A stretch of DNA of 64,000 bases from Microbaculum sp051390635 (GTDB lineage Bacteria; Pseudomonadota; Alphaproteobacteria; Rhizobiales; Tepidamorphaceae), in contig NZ_JBPODT010000001.1 in the NCBI RefSeq assembly GCF_051390635.1, positions 186,001 through 250,000 on the forward strand. The letters are read 5' to 3'. The notes beneath the pieces were generated by a model. It did no database searches. It saw only the letters and a program-made list of their open reading frames with translations, and was not told where the DNA came from. Position numbers and translations under genes: made by a program. Positions 55,541 to 63,185 of the stretch are shown here, in pieces. Position 1 is the first letter of the stretch. Every line of letters starts with the position of its first letter.

Positions 55541-56410
55541 ATGGCGAAAGTGGCATTCATCGGCCTGGGCGTGATGGGCTATCCGATGGCCGGACACCTG
55601 AAGGCCAAGGGCGGCCACGACGTGACCGTCTACAACCGCACCGCCGCCAAGGCCGAACAATGGGTCGCGGAGCATGGCGGCACCGCCGCCCCGACCCCGA
55701 AGGCGGCCGCCGAGGGCTGCGACTTCGTCTTCTGCTGCGTCGGCAACGACGACGACCTGCGCGCCGTCACCACCGGCCCCGACGGCGCCTTCCACGGCAT
55801 GAAGGACGGCGCGGTCTTCATCGACAACACCACCGCCTCCGCCAACGTCGCCCGCGAGCTCTACGAGATCGCCGTATCGAAGGGCTTCGGCTTCCTCGAC
55901 GCACCGGTCTCCGGCGGCCAGGCTGGCGCCGAGAACGGCCAGCTAACGGTCATGGTCGGCGGCGACCAGGCGGTGTTCGACAAGGCCGAGCCGGTGATCC
56001 AGGCCTACGCCAAGATGGTCGGCCTGATGGGCGAGGCCGGCGCCGGCCAGCTCACCAAGATGGTCAACCAGATCTGCATCGCCGGCCTCGTGCAGGGGCT
56101 GTCCGAGGGCATCCACATGGCGATGGTCTCCGGCCTCGACGTCGCCAAGGTGATCGCCGTGATCTCCAAGGGCGCGGCCCAGTCGTGGCAGATGGAGAAC
56201 CGCTGGTCGACCATGGCCGCCGGCAAGTTCGATTTCGGCTTCGCCGTCGACTGGATGCGCAAGGACCTGTCGATCTGCCTCGAGGAGGCCCGCGGCAACG
56301 GCGCCCACCTGCCCGTCACCGCGCTGGTCGACCAGTTCTATTCCGACGTCCAGGCCATGGACGGCAACCGCTGGGACACCTCGAGCCTGATCGCCCGCCT
56401 GCAGAAATAG
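55541..56410 (+). CDS. NAD(P)-dependent beta-hydroxyacid dehydrogenase, HIBADH type
   Basis: This 289-residue dehydrogenase of the 3-hydroxyisobutyrate/tartronate semialdehyde reductase family has the Rossmann motif FIGLGVMGYPMAGHL, substrate motif DAPVSGGQAGAENGQLTVMV and the catalytic Lys in GAGQLTKMVNQ. The coenzyme could be either NAD or NADP; an Asn-Arg-Thr after the second strand (VYNRTAAKA) points to NADP. The ATG at 55541 has GGGAG upstream, and the longer open frame to 55409 has no family match. Repeats begin 67 bp after its stop. Confidence 0.93.
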   Translation: MAKVAFIGLGVMGYPMAGHLKAKGGHDVTVYNRTAAKAEQWVAEHGGTAAPTPKAAAEGCDFVFCCVGNDDDLRAVTTGPDGAFHGMKDGAVFIDNTTASANVARELYEIAVSKGFGFLDAPVSGGQAGAENGQLTVMVGGDQAVFDKAEPVIQAYAKMVGLMGEAGAGQLTKMVNQICIAGLVQGLSEGIHMAMVSGLDVAKVIAVISKGAAQSWQMENRWSTMAAGKFDFGFAVDWMRKDLSICLEEARGNGAHLPVTALVDQFYSDVQAMDGNRWDTSSLIARLQK

Positions 56411-56476
56411 CCGGACGCCGCCTCGATCCGGCGCCGCCTTGCCACCAGCACGGCAACCCGCTCCGGCAGCCCCTCT

Positions 56477-57232
56477 TTACGTCATTGCCGGGCCCGACCC
56501 GGCAATCTCAGGAGGATGGCACGAGATGCCCGGGTCACGCCCGGGCATGACGTACAGAACGGAACGGCGCTGCGATCCGGGACGCGCGAAATGGGCTCCG
56601 GGTCAAGCCTGGAGCACGCGGCCTTGGTTTTGGGGCGCGGCCGTACCACCCGAACACACGCGTGTCCCGGACGTCATCCGGGCCCCATGTGGCCTCTCGG
56701 CGCGGCCACCGCCGCCGTTACGGCAATTGGCTCCGCCAAGCGCCCCTCTTACGTCATTGCCGGCTTGCCCCGGCAATCCCGGGCGTGTGGCACGAGATGC
56801 CCGGGTCACGCCCGGGCATGACGTACAGAACGGAACGGCGCTGCGATCCGGGACGCGCGAAATGGGCTCCGGGTCAAGCCTGGAGCACGCGGCCTTGGTT
56901 TTGGGGCGCGGCCGTACCACCCGAACACACGCGTGTCCCGGACGTGATCCGGGCCCCATGTGGCCTCTCGGCGCGGCCACCGCCGCCGTTACGGCAATCG
57001 GCTCCGCCAAGCGCCCCCCTTTACGTCATTGCCGGGCTTGACCCGGCAATCCCGGGCGTGTGGCACGCGATGCCCGGGTCGCGCCCGGGCATGACGTAGA
57101 AGAAAGGAGCGGCGGTGCGATCCGGGGCCCGCGAGATGGGCTCCGGGTCAAGCCCGGAGCACGCGGCCTGTGATTGGAGGTCGACCGAGCCGCCCGAACA
57201 AACGCGTGTCCCGGACGTGATCCGGGACCCAT
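56477..57232. repeat. Tandem array of a composite palindrome repeat (period about 271 bp)
   Basis: Three copies of one composite unit are arrayed head to tail with a period of 271-272 bp. Each has four palindromes in fixed order. A is GTCATTGCCGGG...CCCGGCAAT (56477, 56749, 57021). B is GATGCCCGGGTCACGCCCGG type (56525, 56796, 57069). C is CTCCGGGTCAAGCC-GGAGC type (56593, 56864, 57138). D is GTGTCCCGGACGT-ATCCGGG type (56659, 56930, 57202). Copies 1 and 2 are almost identical outside the A module, and copy 3 has diverged more. The 885 bp between the dehydrogenase and the Lrp gene contain no gene I can support; open frames there simply read through the repeats. Confidence 0.9.
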
Positions 57233-57295
57233 GCGGCCTTGCTATCAGCCACGGCCGTGCCGCCGGACCGAGCGTCTCCGGAATCCCGGCGCGCG

Positions 57296-57772
57296 CTACC
57301 GCCCGTCCTCGGCGGCGAACTCCAGCGGCAGCGCGGTGGTGAACTTGATCTGCTCCATGGCGAAGCTCGACGACACGTCGGTCAGCGCCACCCGCGAAAT
57401 CAGCTTCTTGTAGAAGACGTCGTAGTGCTCGATGTCGGGCACGACGACGCGCAGCAGATAGTCGACGTCGCCGCTCATCCGGTAGAACTCGACCACCTCG
57501 GGCAGGTCGGTGACGGCGTCGGCAAACTTCCCCAGCCACTCCTCGGCATGCTGGTTGGTGCGGATCGCCACGAACACGGTGACGCCGGCGCGCACCTTCT
57601 TGGGATCCACCAGCGCCACCCGCTTCTGGATGACGCCCTCTTCCTCCAGCTTCTGGATGCGCCGCCAGCACGGCGTCGTCGACAGGCCCACCCGCTTGCC
57701 GATCTCGGCGACGGGCATGGTGCAGTCCTCCTGCAGGACGGCCAGGATCTTGCGGTCGATACGGTCGAGCAT
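57296..57772 (-). CDS. Lrp/AsnC family transcriptional regulator
   Basis: This second Lrp-type regulator (158 residues) has the HTH (LDRIDRKILAVLQEDCTMPV, VGLSTTPCWRRIQKLEEEGV) and the RAM effector domain (VVEFYRMSGDVDYLLRVVVP). The ATG at 57772 gives the standard MLDRIDRK start; an upstream in-frame ATG at 57808 would add 12 residues. It is a lone gene between repeat arrays, without an adjacent target, so it may act at a distance or on itself. A perfect 9-bp inverted repeat lies just upstream. Confidence 0.92.
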   Translation of the reverse strand: MLDRIDRKILAVLQEDCTMPVAEIGKRVGLSTTPCWRRIQKLEEEGVIQKRVALVDPKKVRAGVTVFVAIRTNQHAEEWLGKFADAVTDLPEVVEFYRMSGDVDYLLRVVVPDIEHYDVFYKKLISRVALTDVSSSFAMEQIKFTTALPLEFAAEDGR

Positions 57773-57793
57773 AGGCGGACCCTTTGGAATGAT

Positions 57794-57831
57794 TTTCCAA
57801 TATCGCATTCAAACACACGAATTATTGGAAA
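57794..57831. promoter_or_regulatory. Inverted repeat operator upstream of the Lrp gene
   Basis: TTTCCAATA (57794-57802) and TATTGGAAA (57823-57831) form a perfect 9-bp inverted repeat with 20 bp between, in an AT-rich island within GC-rich repeats. The position, 22-59 bp before the ATG, suits autoregulation. Confidence 0.55.
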
Positions 57832-57923
57832 CTGATTTCCGATAACGCCTAATAGTAGATTTCCATCGCATTTGTCCAGAGGACGGTCCGCATACCGGAT
57901 ACGCCGTCGGCACCCGCCGCGAT

Positions 57924-58686
57924 GGGCTCCGGGTCACGCCCCGAGCACGCGGCCTGAGATCGGGGCACGGCCATGCCCCTCGGACAAACGCGTGTCCCGG
58001 ACGTGATCCGGGCCCCATGTGGCCTCTCGGCGCGGCTTCTCGGCAGGCATTGCCACCGATACGGCAATCGGCTCCGCCAAGCGCGCGCCCCTTTACGTCA
58101 TTGCCGAGCCTGACCCGGCAATCTCAGGCGTGCGGCACGAGATGCCCGGGTCACGCCCGGGCATGACGTAGGAGTGGAGGGAACACAGCAATTCGGCCCG
58201 AGGCGCGAGTCTTCCGCTCCGCCCCTGGGCTCCGGATCAAGTCCGGAGCACCTAGCCTTGCTATTGGGCACGGCCGTACCACCCGACCAGCCTCGTGTCC
58301 CGGACGTGATCCGGGACCCATTCGGCCCCTCGCCGCAGGCAGCCCCCGATGCGGAAGGCTGAGCCTGCGCCTCGCCCCTGCGCCCTTTACGTCATTGCCG
58401 GGCACGACGGGTGAATGGAGAGGACACGGAATTGCGGCTGCCGAATTCCCGCCTTCGCGGGAAGGAGCGGAGGGGCAAAGGCCCGTGATGCGCCCTCTCA
58501 AAGCCCTCATCCTGAGGAGCGGCGAAGCCGCGTCTCGAAGGGTGGGGCGGGCACGACGATGTAGGCGGGGGCCGCGGGGCTCCGCCCCTGGGCCCCGGGT
58601 CAGGCCCGGAGCACGCGGCCGGTATTTTGGGGCCCGGCCGTGCCCCGCGAACAAACGCGTGTCCCGGACCTGATCCGGGACCCATA
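57924..58686. repeat. Further composite palindrome repeats
   Basis: Related modules continue after the Lrp gene: C 57924 and D 57989; A 58093 and B 58141; C 58227 and D 58294; a truncated A at 58387; C 58590 and D 58656. C is always followed by D after about 65 bp, as in the 56477 array. Between 57832 and 58758 no gene can be supported; 58397-58560 has a different composition and holds no clear palindrome. Confidence 0.85.
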
Positions 58687-58758
58687 CAGCACATCCGCGT
58701 AGTGCTGCCCCCGATGTGGAAGGCGCCGCCGGCCAACGCCTTAGCCCCGCCGCCCGCT

Positions 58759-59379
58759 TCAGCGCGGCACGGCGATCCCGCGGGAGTGGAAGCCGACGAC
58801 GTGCGGGGCGCCACGCAGGTAGAAGGTGTCGAGCTGTTCGATCGAAAAGCCCGCCGCCTCCACCGCCTGGCGCGTCGGCCGGTTGATGTGGCAGCCCGCC
58901 GCGCAGACGGTCCAGACCGGATCGAGCCGGTCCTGCCAGCGCGCCACGCCGGCCTCGTCCGAGCGGCCGTGCTCGAGCAACAGCAGCCTGCCCGACGGCT
59001 TCAGAACGCGCCTCAGTTCGGACAGCGCCCGCGCCGGCTCGGCGACGGAGCACAGCGTGTAGGTCAGCACGGCGGTGTCGGCCGAATGGGTCTCCAGCGG
59101 CAGGTCCTCGGCGACCCCCTGGTGAAACTCGACGGGCACCGGCGCGGCGGCCAGGTTCCTGTCGGCCAGCCGCAGCATCCCGACATTCGGCTCCACGCCG
59201 ACGACCTGCGTCACCTTGCCCTTGCGGTAGAAGCCGAGATTGTGGCCGGAGCCGAAGCCGATCTCGACGACAACGCCCTCGGCCTGCGGCACGATGAGCC
59301 CGCGCTGCTCGGCGATCCGGCGGCTGCCGCAGCACAGATGCGTCAGCCGCGGCGCGATCCTGTCGACGTAGAAACCCAT
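58759..59379 (-). CDS. SAM-dependent methyltransferase (Methyltransf_11 type)
   Basis: This 206-residue class I methyltransferase has motif I VVEIGFGSGHNLGFY, the acidic motif II VVGVEPNVGML, and motif III LKPSGRLLLLEHGRS. It resembles UbiE-like and phospholipid-type small-molecule methyltransferases, but the substrate is not inferable. A CCAAGCHINRPT-like His/Cys segment (AAGCHINRPTRQAVEAAGF) is typical of a group of uncharacterised proteins. AAAGG precedes the ATG. It diverges from the PuuA-like gene at 59487. Confidence 0.87.
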   Translation of the reverse strand: MGFYVDRIAPRLTHLCCGSRRIAEQRGLIVPQAEGVVVEIGFGSGHNLGFYRKGKVTQVVGVEPNVGMLRLADRNLAAAPVPVEFHQGVAEDLPLETHSADTAVLTYTLCSVAEPARALSELRRVLKPSGRLLLLEHGRSDEAGVARWQDRLDPVWTVCAAGCHINRPTRQAVEAAGFSIEQLDTFYLRGAPHVVGFHSRGIAVPR

Positions 59380-59486
59380 GGCCTTTGATCCGTTTGCCTG
59401 CAGATTTCCTTTGCCCGCTCCCCCGAGGCATGGCTAAGACGGAGCGGGCGACCTTCCGCCTGCGTCATCAATCGTCCGGAGTTCCC

Positions 59487-60860
59487 ATGGATAGCGACCC
59501 AAGCGAAACACCGAAGACCAAGGACGATATCGTGCGCTGGCTGCGCGGCCGCAATATCGACGAGGTCGAATGCCTGGTGCCGGACATGACCGGCATGATG
59601 CGCGGCAAGATCGTTCCGCGCGAGGATTTCATCCGCAACCTGGACTCAGGCCTGCGCCTGCCCGAGACGATCCTGCTGCAGGCGGTGACCGGCGATCCGG
59701 CCGAGGAAGGCGGCATCCAGTCGGAAACCGACCAGGATATCCGCATCATCCCCGATGTCGGCACGGTCCGCATCGTGCCCTGGTACCAGGAGCCGACGGC
59801 GCAGGTGATCTGCGACACGACCTACAACGACGGCACGCTGGTCGATTTCGCCCCCCGCTCGGTGCTCAAGCGCGTCCTCCAGCTCTACGCCGACCAGGGC
59901 CTGACGCCCATCGTCGCCCCCGAGCTCGAATACTATCTCGTCGAGAAATCCACCGATCCGGACATTCCGTTGACGACGCCCGTCGGCATCTCGGGGCGCA
60001 AGGAATCCGGTCGCCAGGCCTATGGCATCGAGGCGGCCAACGAGTTCGATCCCGTCGTCGAGGAAATCTACGCCTACTGCGAGGAGTCGCGGATCGAGAT
60101 CGGCACGATGGCGCACGAGGCCGGCCCGGCCCAGCTCGAGATGAACTTCCTGCACGGCGACCCGCTGGAGCTGGCCGACCAGGTGTTCCTGTTCAAGCGT
60201 GCCGTGCGCAAGGCGGCGCTGAAGCACGACATGTACGCCACCTTCATGGCGATGCCGCACGAGAACGAGCCGGGCTCGGCGATGCACGTGCACCAGTCGA
60301 TCGTGCGCGCGGACAACGGCCGCAACATCTTCGTCGACGACGACGGCAAAGACGCGCCGACGCTGTTCCACTACATCTCCGGCCTGCAGCGCTACGTGCC
60401 CTCGGCGATGCCGCTGTTCTGCCCGAATGTGAACTCGTTCCGGCGCATCCGGCTCGAATCCGACGCCCCGATCAACGTCCACTGGGGCCACGACAACCGC
60501 ACCTGCGGCCTGCGCGTGCCGGATTCACCGCCGTCCGCCCGCCGCGTCGAGAACCGCGTGCCGGGCGTCGACTCCAATCCCTACATTGCCTTCGCCGCGA
60601 CGCTGGCCTGTGGCCTGCTGGGGCTGCGCGAGAAGATCGAGCCGGGCCCCGTCGTCACCATCGACGCCCACACCCTGCCCTTCGGCCTGCCGCTGCATCA
60701 CCACGACGCGCTGGCGATGCTGTCGGCCAGCGAGCCCCTGCGCGAGGTGCTCGGCAGCCGCTTCGTCGACGCCTTCCTGGAGGTGAAGCGGCTCGAATGG
60801 CAGCTCTACAACCGCGTCATCTCGAGCTGGGAACGCGAGTACCTGCTGCTGAACGTCTAG
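59487..60860 (+). CDS. Glutamine synthetase-like gamma-glutamylputrescine synthetase (PuuA type)
   Basis: This 457-residue member of the glutamine synthetase fold is closest to PuuA-type gamma-glutamylamine ligases. Marks are DMTGMMRGKIVPREDF, the metal/ATP site VAPELEYYLVEK and GPAQLEMNFLHGDPLELADQ, then GSAMHVHQSIV and CGLRVPDSPPSARRVENR. The N-terminal region is short compared with GlnA, and the adenylylation-loop Tyr of GlnA is not apparent. Start at 59487 with GGAG upstream; an upstream in-frame ATG at 59385 lies inside the divergent promoter region. A PuuB-like oxidase is encoded at 30992, not adjacent. Confidence 0.88.
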   Translation: MDSDPSETPKTKDDIVRWLRGRNIDEVECLVPDMTGMMRGKIVPREDFIRNLDSGLRLPETILLQAVTGDPAEEGGIQSETDQDIRIIPDVGTVRIVPWYQEPTAQVICDTTYNDGTLVDFAPRSVLKRVLQLYADQGLTPIVAPELEYYLVEKSTDPDIPLTTPVGISGRKESGRQAYGIEAANEFDPVVEEIYAYCEESRIEIGTMAHEAGPAQLEMNFLHGDPLELADQVFLFKRAVRKAALKHDMYATFMAMPHENEPGSAMHVHQSIVRADNGRNIFVDDDGKDAPTLFHYISGLQRYVPSAMPLFCPNVNSFRRIRLESDAPINVHWGHDNRTCGLRVPDSPPSARRVENRVPGVDSNPYIAFAATLACGLLGLREKIEPGPVVTIDAHTLPFGLPLHHHDALAMLSASEPLREVLGSRFVDAFLEVKRLEWQLYNRVISSWEREYLLLNV

Positions 60861-60903
60861 GCCCGGTCCCGGCCCGGCGGGCGCCGTTCCGACCGGAAAT
60901 GCC

Positions 60904-61680
60904 CTAGTCCTCGCCGGCGTAGACGACGCGGTAGCGGATATCGACGCCCTCCTCGCCGGTTGCCGCGCGCGGCTGCGCGCTGCCGCCCTCGTCGACGGCG
61001 TCGGCCGGATGCCAGTCGGTGTATGCCGCCATGTGCCCCGGTGCGCGCGGCAGCTTGAGCACGAAGATGTAGCGCGGCCCCTCGGGCAGCTTGACCGACA
61101 GCACGCGGGAACGCGCCCGGAAATAGAGCTCGAAGAAGCCGGCGATCATCGGCCGGTCGCCGTCCCGCCGGTTCCAGTCGTCGAACAGGTCGCCCCAGGC
61201 CTGGTTCTTCTCGGTGTCGAGCTGAACGTCAACGCCCGCCGCCCTGTCGGGCAGCGCGGTCCCGGCGCCAAACCGTATCTCATAGTGCAGCTGCGGCGGC
61301 GCCCGGTTGGGCCCGCCCAGGCTGTCGTCGCCGAGCCACGCGTAGAGCCAGGTTCCCCCCGCCGCCAGGGCGACGGTTACGGCGATCGCGCCGACGAACT
61401 GGCCCGCCGTCTTCGCCCCGCTCCGGCCCGGCGCGGCGGCATCCGCTTGCGCCGGACCTCCGGCGCGCCGGCGGCCGGCGACGAGCGCGATCAGGGGCCC
61501 GGCGACAAGGCCGACCAGGCCGCCGACGATGGCGATCAGTCCGACGAAATAGCCGCACGCCCCCTCGAAGCAGGAGACGTCGAACAGGCGCGCCAGGATC
61601 TCGCCGACGAACCAGCCGGCGACCAGCCCGAGGCCCGCGCCGAGGATGCCGGCGAGGATCGCGACGAGGAAACGTATCAT
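60904..61680 (-). CDS. Membrane protein of unknown function
   Basis: I recognise no family in this 258-residue product. The ATG at 61680 starts a hydrophobic segment (MIRFLVAILAGILGAGLGLV), a second helix (ACGYFVGLIAIVGGLVGLVA, with a nearby Cys in FDVSCFEGACGY) and a third (FVGAIAVTVALAAGGTWLYA). The C-terminal 125 residues form a soluble, probably periplasmic domain (PQLHYEIRFGAGTALPDRA). The DNA between 61681 and 61866 stays open but codes for nothing family-like. Confidence 0.72.
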   Translation of the reverse strand: MIRFLVAILAGILGAGLGLVAGWFVGEILARLFDVSCFEGACGYFVGLIAIVGGLVGLVAGPLIALVAGRRRAGGPAQADAAAPGRSGAKTAGQFVGAIAVTVALAAGGTWLYAWLGDDSLGGPNRAPPQLHYEIRFGAGTALPDRAAGVDVQLDTEKNQAWGDLFDDWNRRDGDRPMIAGFFELYFRARSRVLSVKLPEGPRYIFVLKLPRAPGHMAAYTDWHPADAVDEGGSAQPRAATGEEGVDIRYRVVYAGED

Positions 61681-61908
61681 GCCGGTGACCCGCACTGGCC
61701 CAACAGGCTGCGGACGATAGCGCCGCCAGTCCCGCCGCGCGAGAGCAAAAAACGCACCTGCACGACCGAAACCGGACCGAAACAGACCGGAAATCCCGAT
61801 GAAACCGGACGCGCGTATCACCGCCGGGCGTTTTAGGGAAACCAGTCGGATCTCAAAAGCGTCCACCGCTGTCGAGATGCGATTTCATTCGAGGGATCGA
61901 TACGAGCC

Positions 61909-62475
61909 ATGCCCGTGACTGCACGAATCCGGATTGCGTTCGCCGCCGCCGTCGCCCTGGCCGGGCTGGGGTCTCCCGCCGTGGCCCAGACCGCGACCGA
62001 CCTTGCCTGCAAGGGCTGCGTCGGCAAGAAGGACATCGGCAAGAGCGCCGTCACCGGCAACAAGATCAGGAAGAACACCGTCAAAGCGAAGCACCTGCAC
62101 AAGTCCGCCAAGCCGGCCGGCGTCGCCTCGAAGTTCTCCCTCACCCCGGTCCCTCTCACCGGCACCTACGAGACCGTCTTCTCGCTCTCCCTCACCGCGC
62201 CCGGGCCGGGAACCGTCGTCGCAACGGCCAGCTTCAATGCCCATCACATCAACCCGGGCAGCATCCACGGCTGCACCATCGTCGACGGCACGACGTCGGG
62301 ACTGAACACGAGCCTGAACGAAGGCACCGGCTACGTGACGGTGAGCCTGACGCGCCCGCTGCCGGTCGCGGCGGCCGGCCCCGTCGCGGTCAACCTGATG
62401 TGCACGGAAGCGGGCGGAAACGTCGAGATCGAGAATATCAACCTCATCGCCCTGTTCGTGCCGGCGAGCTACTGA
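61909..62475 (+). CDS. Secreted protein of unknown function
   Basis: This 188-residue protein has a Sec signal (IAFAAAVALAGLGSPAVAQ, cleavage near AQTAT). It then has a short Lys-rich stretch with a regular pattern (KKDIGKSAVTGNKIRKNTVK) that resembles the degenerate repeats of some phage-tail or collagen-like surface proteins, followed by a beta-sandwich-like domain (TYETVFSLSLTAPGPGTVVA, GCTIVDGTTSG, GNVEIENINLIALFVPASY). Four cysteines (CKGC, GCT, MCT) could form disulfides. I recognise no named family. It diverges from the membrane protein gene. Confidence 0.7.
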   Translation: MPVTARIRIAFAAAVALAGLGSPAVAQTATDLACKGCVGKKDIGKSAVTGNKIRKNTVKAKHLHKSAKPAGVASKFSLTPVPLTGTYETVFSLSLTAPGPGTVVATASFNAHHINPGSIHGCTIVDGTTSGLNTSLNEGTGYVTVSLTRPLPVAAAGPVAVNLMCTEAGGNVEIENINLIALFVPASY

Positions 62476-62482
62476 GGCCGCA

Positions 62483-62797
62483 TCACCCGGCCGCCATATC
62501 AGCCGCCACCGGCGCCCGCCCCCGAACCCGCCCCCGGACCTGCCCCCGAACCTGCCGCAACACGGCGATGATCTGCTGGCGGTCGCAGGGGATGGCGCCG
62601 CGGCTGATCGCGCGGCGGCGTTCCCAGGCGGTCAGGTCGTAATGCGGCTTTTCCGTGCGCGGCGGGCCCTGATAGGACGAGCGCTGGACGCCGAGGGAGA
62701 AGGCGAAGCGGTGCAGCTCCGCCTCGCTGTCGGCAAGCAGGTGGCACCACCTGCGGCCGTGCCAGTGCCAGATCGCCTCGTCGACATAGACGGCCAT
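62483..62797 (-). CDS. DUF4031 family protein
   Basis: This 104-residue protein matches DUF4031: MAVYVDEAIWHWHGRRWCHL, LLADSEAELHRFAFSLGV and KPHYDLTAWERRRAISRGAI. The C-terminus adds a repeated Arg-Gly-Arg-Val stretch (VRGQVRGRVRGR) encoded by three 12-bp repeats at 62517-62552. The family is small, cytoplasmic and of unknown role. GAGGACGCG precedes the ATG. Confidence 0.85.
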   Translation of the reverse strand: MAVYVDEAIWHWHGRRWCHLLADSEAELHRFAFSLGVQRSSYQGPPRTEKPHYDLTAWERRRAISRGAIPCDRQQIIAVLRQVRGQVRGRVRGRAPVAADMAAG

Positions 62798-62839
62798 CGC
62801 GTCCTCGCGCTTGATCCCCCCATGCCATACGCCCGGGGC

Positions 62840-63147
62840 TGCCGGGTCAAGCCCGGCAATGACGTGTGGGGCCGTGGGGTGGGCGGCGGGCAGTTGCCGG
62901 CCGGCCAGGCTTTCAACATCTATCGAAGCGCCGCGCGGAGCGGCCGCATGGGTCCCGGATCAGGTCCGGGACACGAGGCTGTCCGGATGGCACGGCCGAG
63001 CCCCAATCACAGGCCGCGTGCTCCGGGCTTGCCCCAAGCCAGTAGCCCAGGCCCCCAGGGGCCGGCACCGATGCGCCAGAGCCCGGCGCGCCGAACCCCG
63101 TGCCCTCACCAGTCCCGCGTCATGCCCGGGCGTGACCCGGGCATCGC
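62840..63147. repeat. REP-like palindromes in inverse orientation
   Basis: The 388 bp between the DUF4031 and FNR genes carry an A-like palindrome (62840-62864), then a D module (62948-62976), a C module (63012-63040) and a B-like palindrome (63117-63147). D and C are in reversed order and strand relative to the 56477 array, so the whole composite has been inverted. No gene is supported here. Confidence 0.82.
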
Positions 63148-63185
63148 GTGCCGTATGGCGGGGTTGGCCGGAACCGCCGCCGGGC

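Noticed and set aside
56439..57099. Open frames of 100-200 residues across the repeat array
   Set aside because: The same peptides recur because the repeats recur; there is no independent coding evidence.
56477..58686. A CRISPR array
   Set aside because: Units are about 271 bp with internal palindromes and near-identical spacers, and there are no cas genes.
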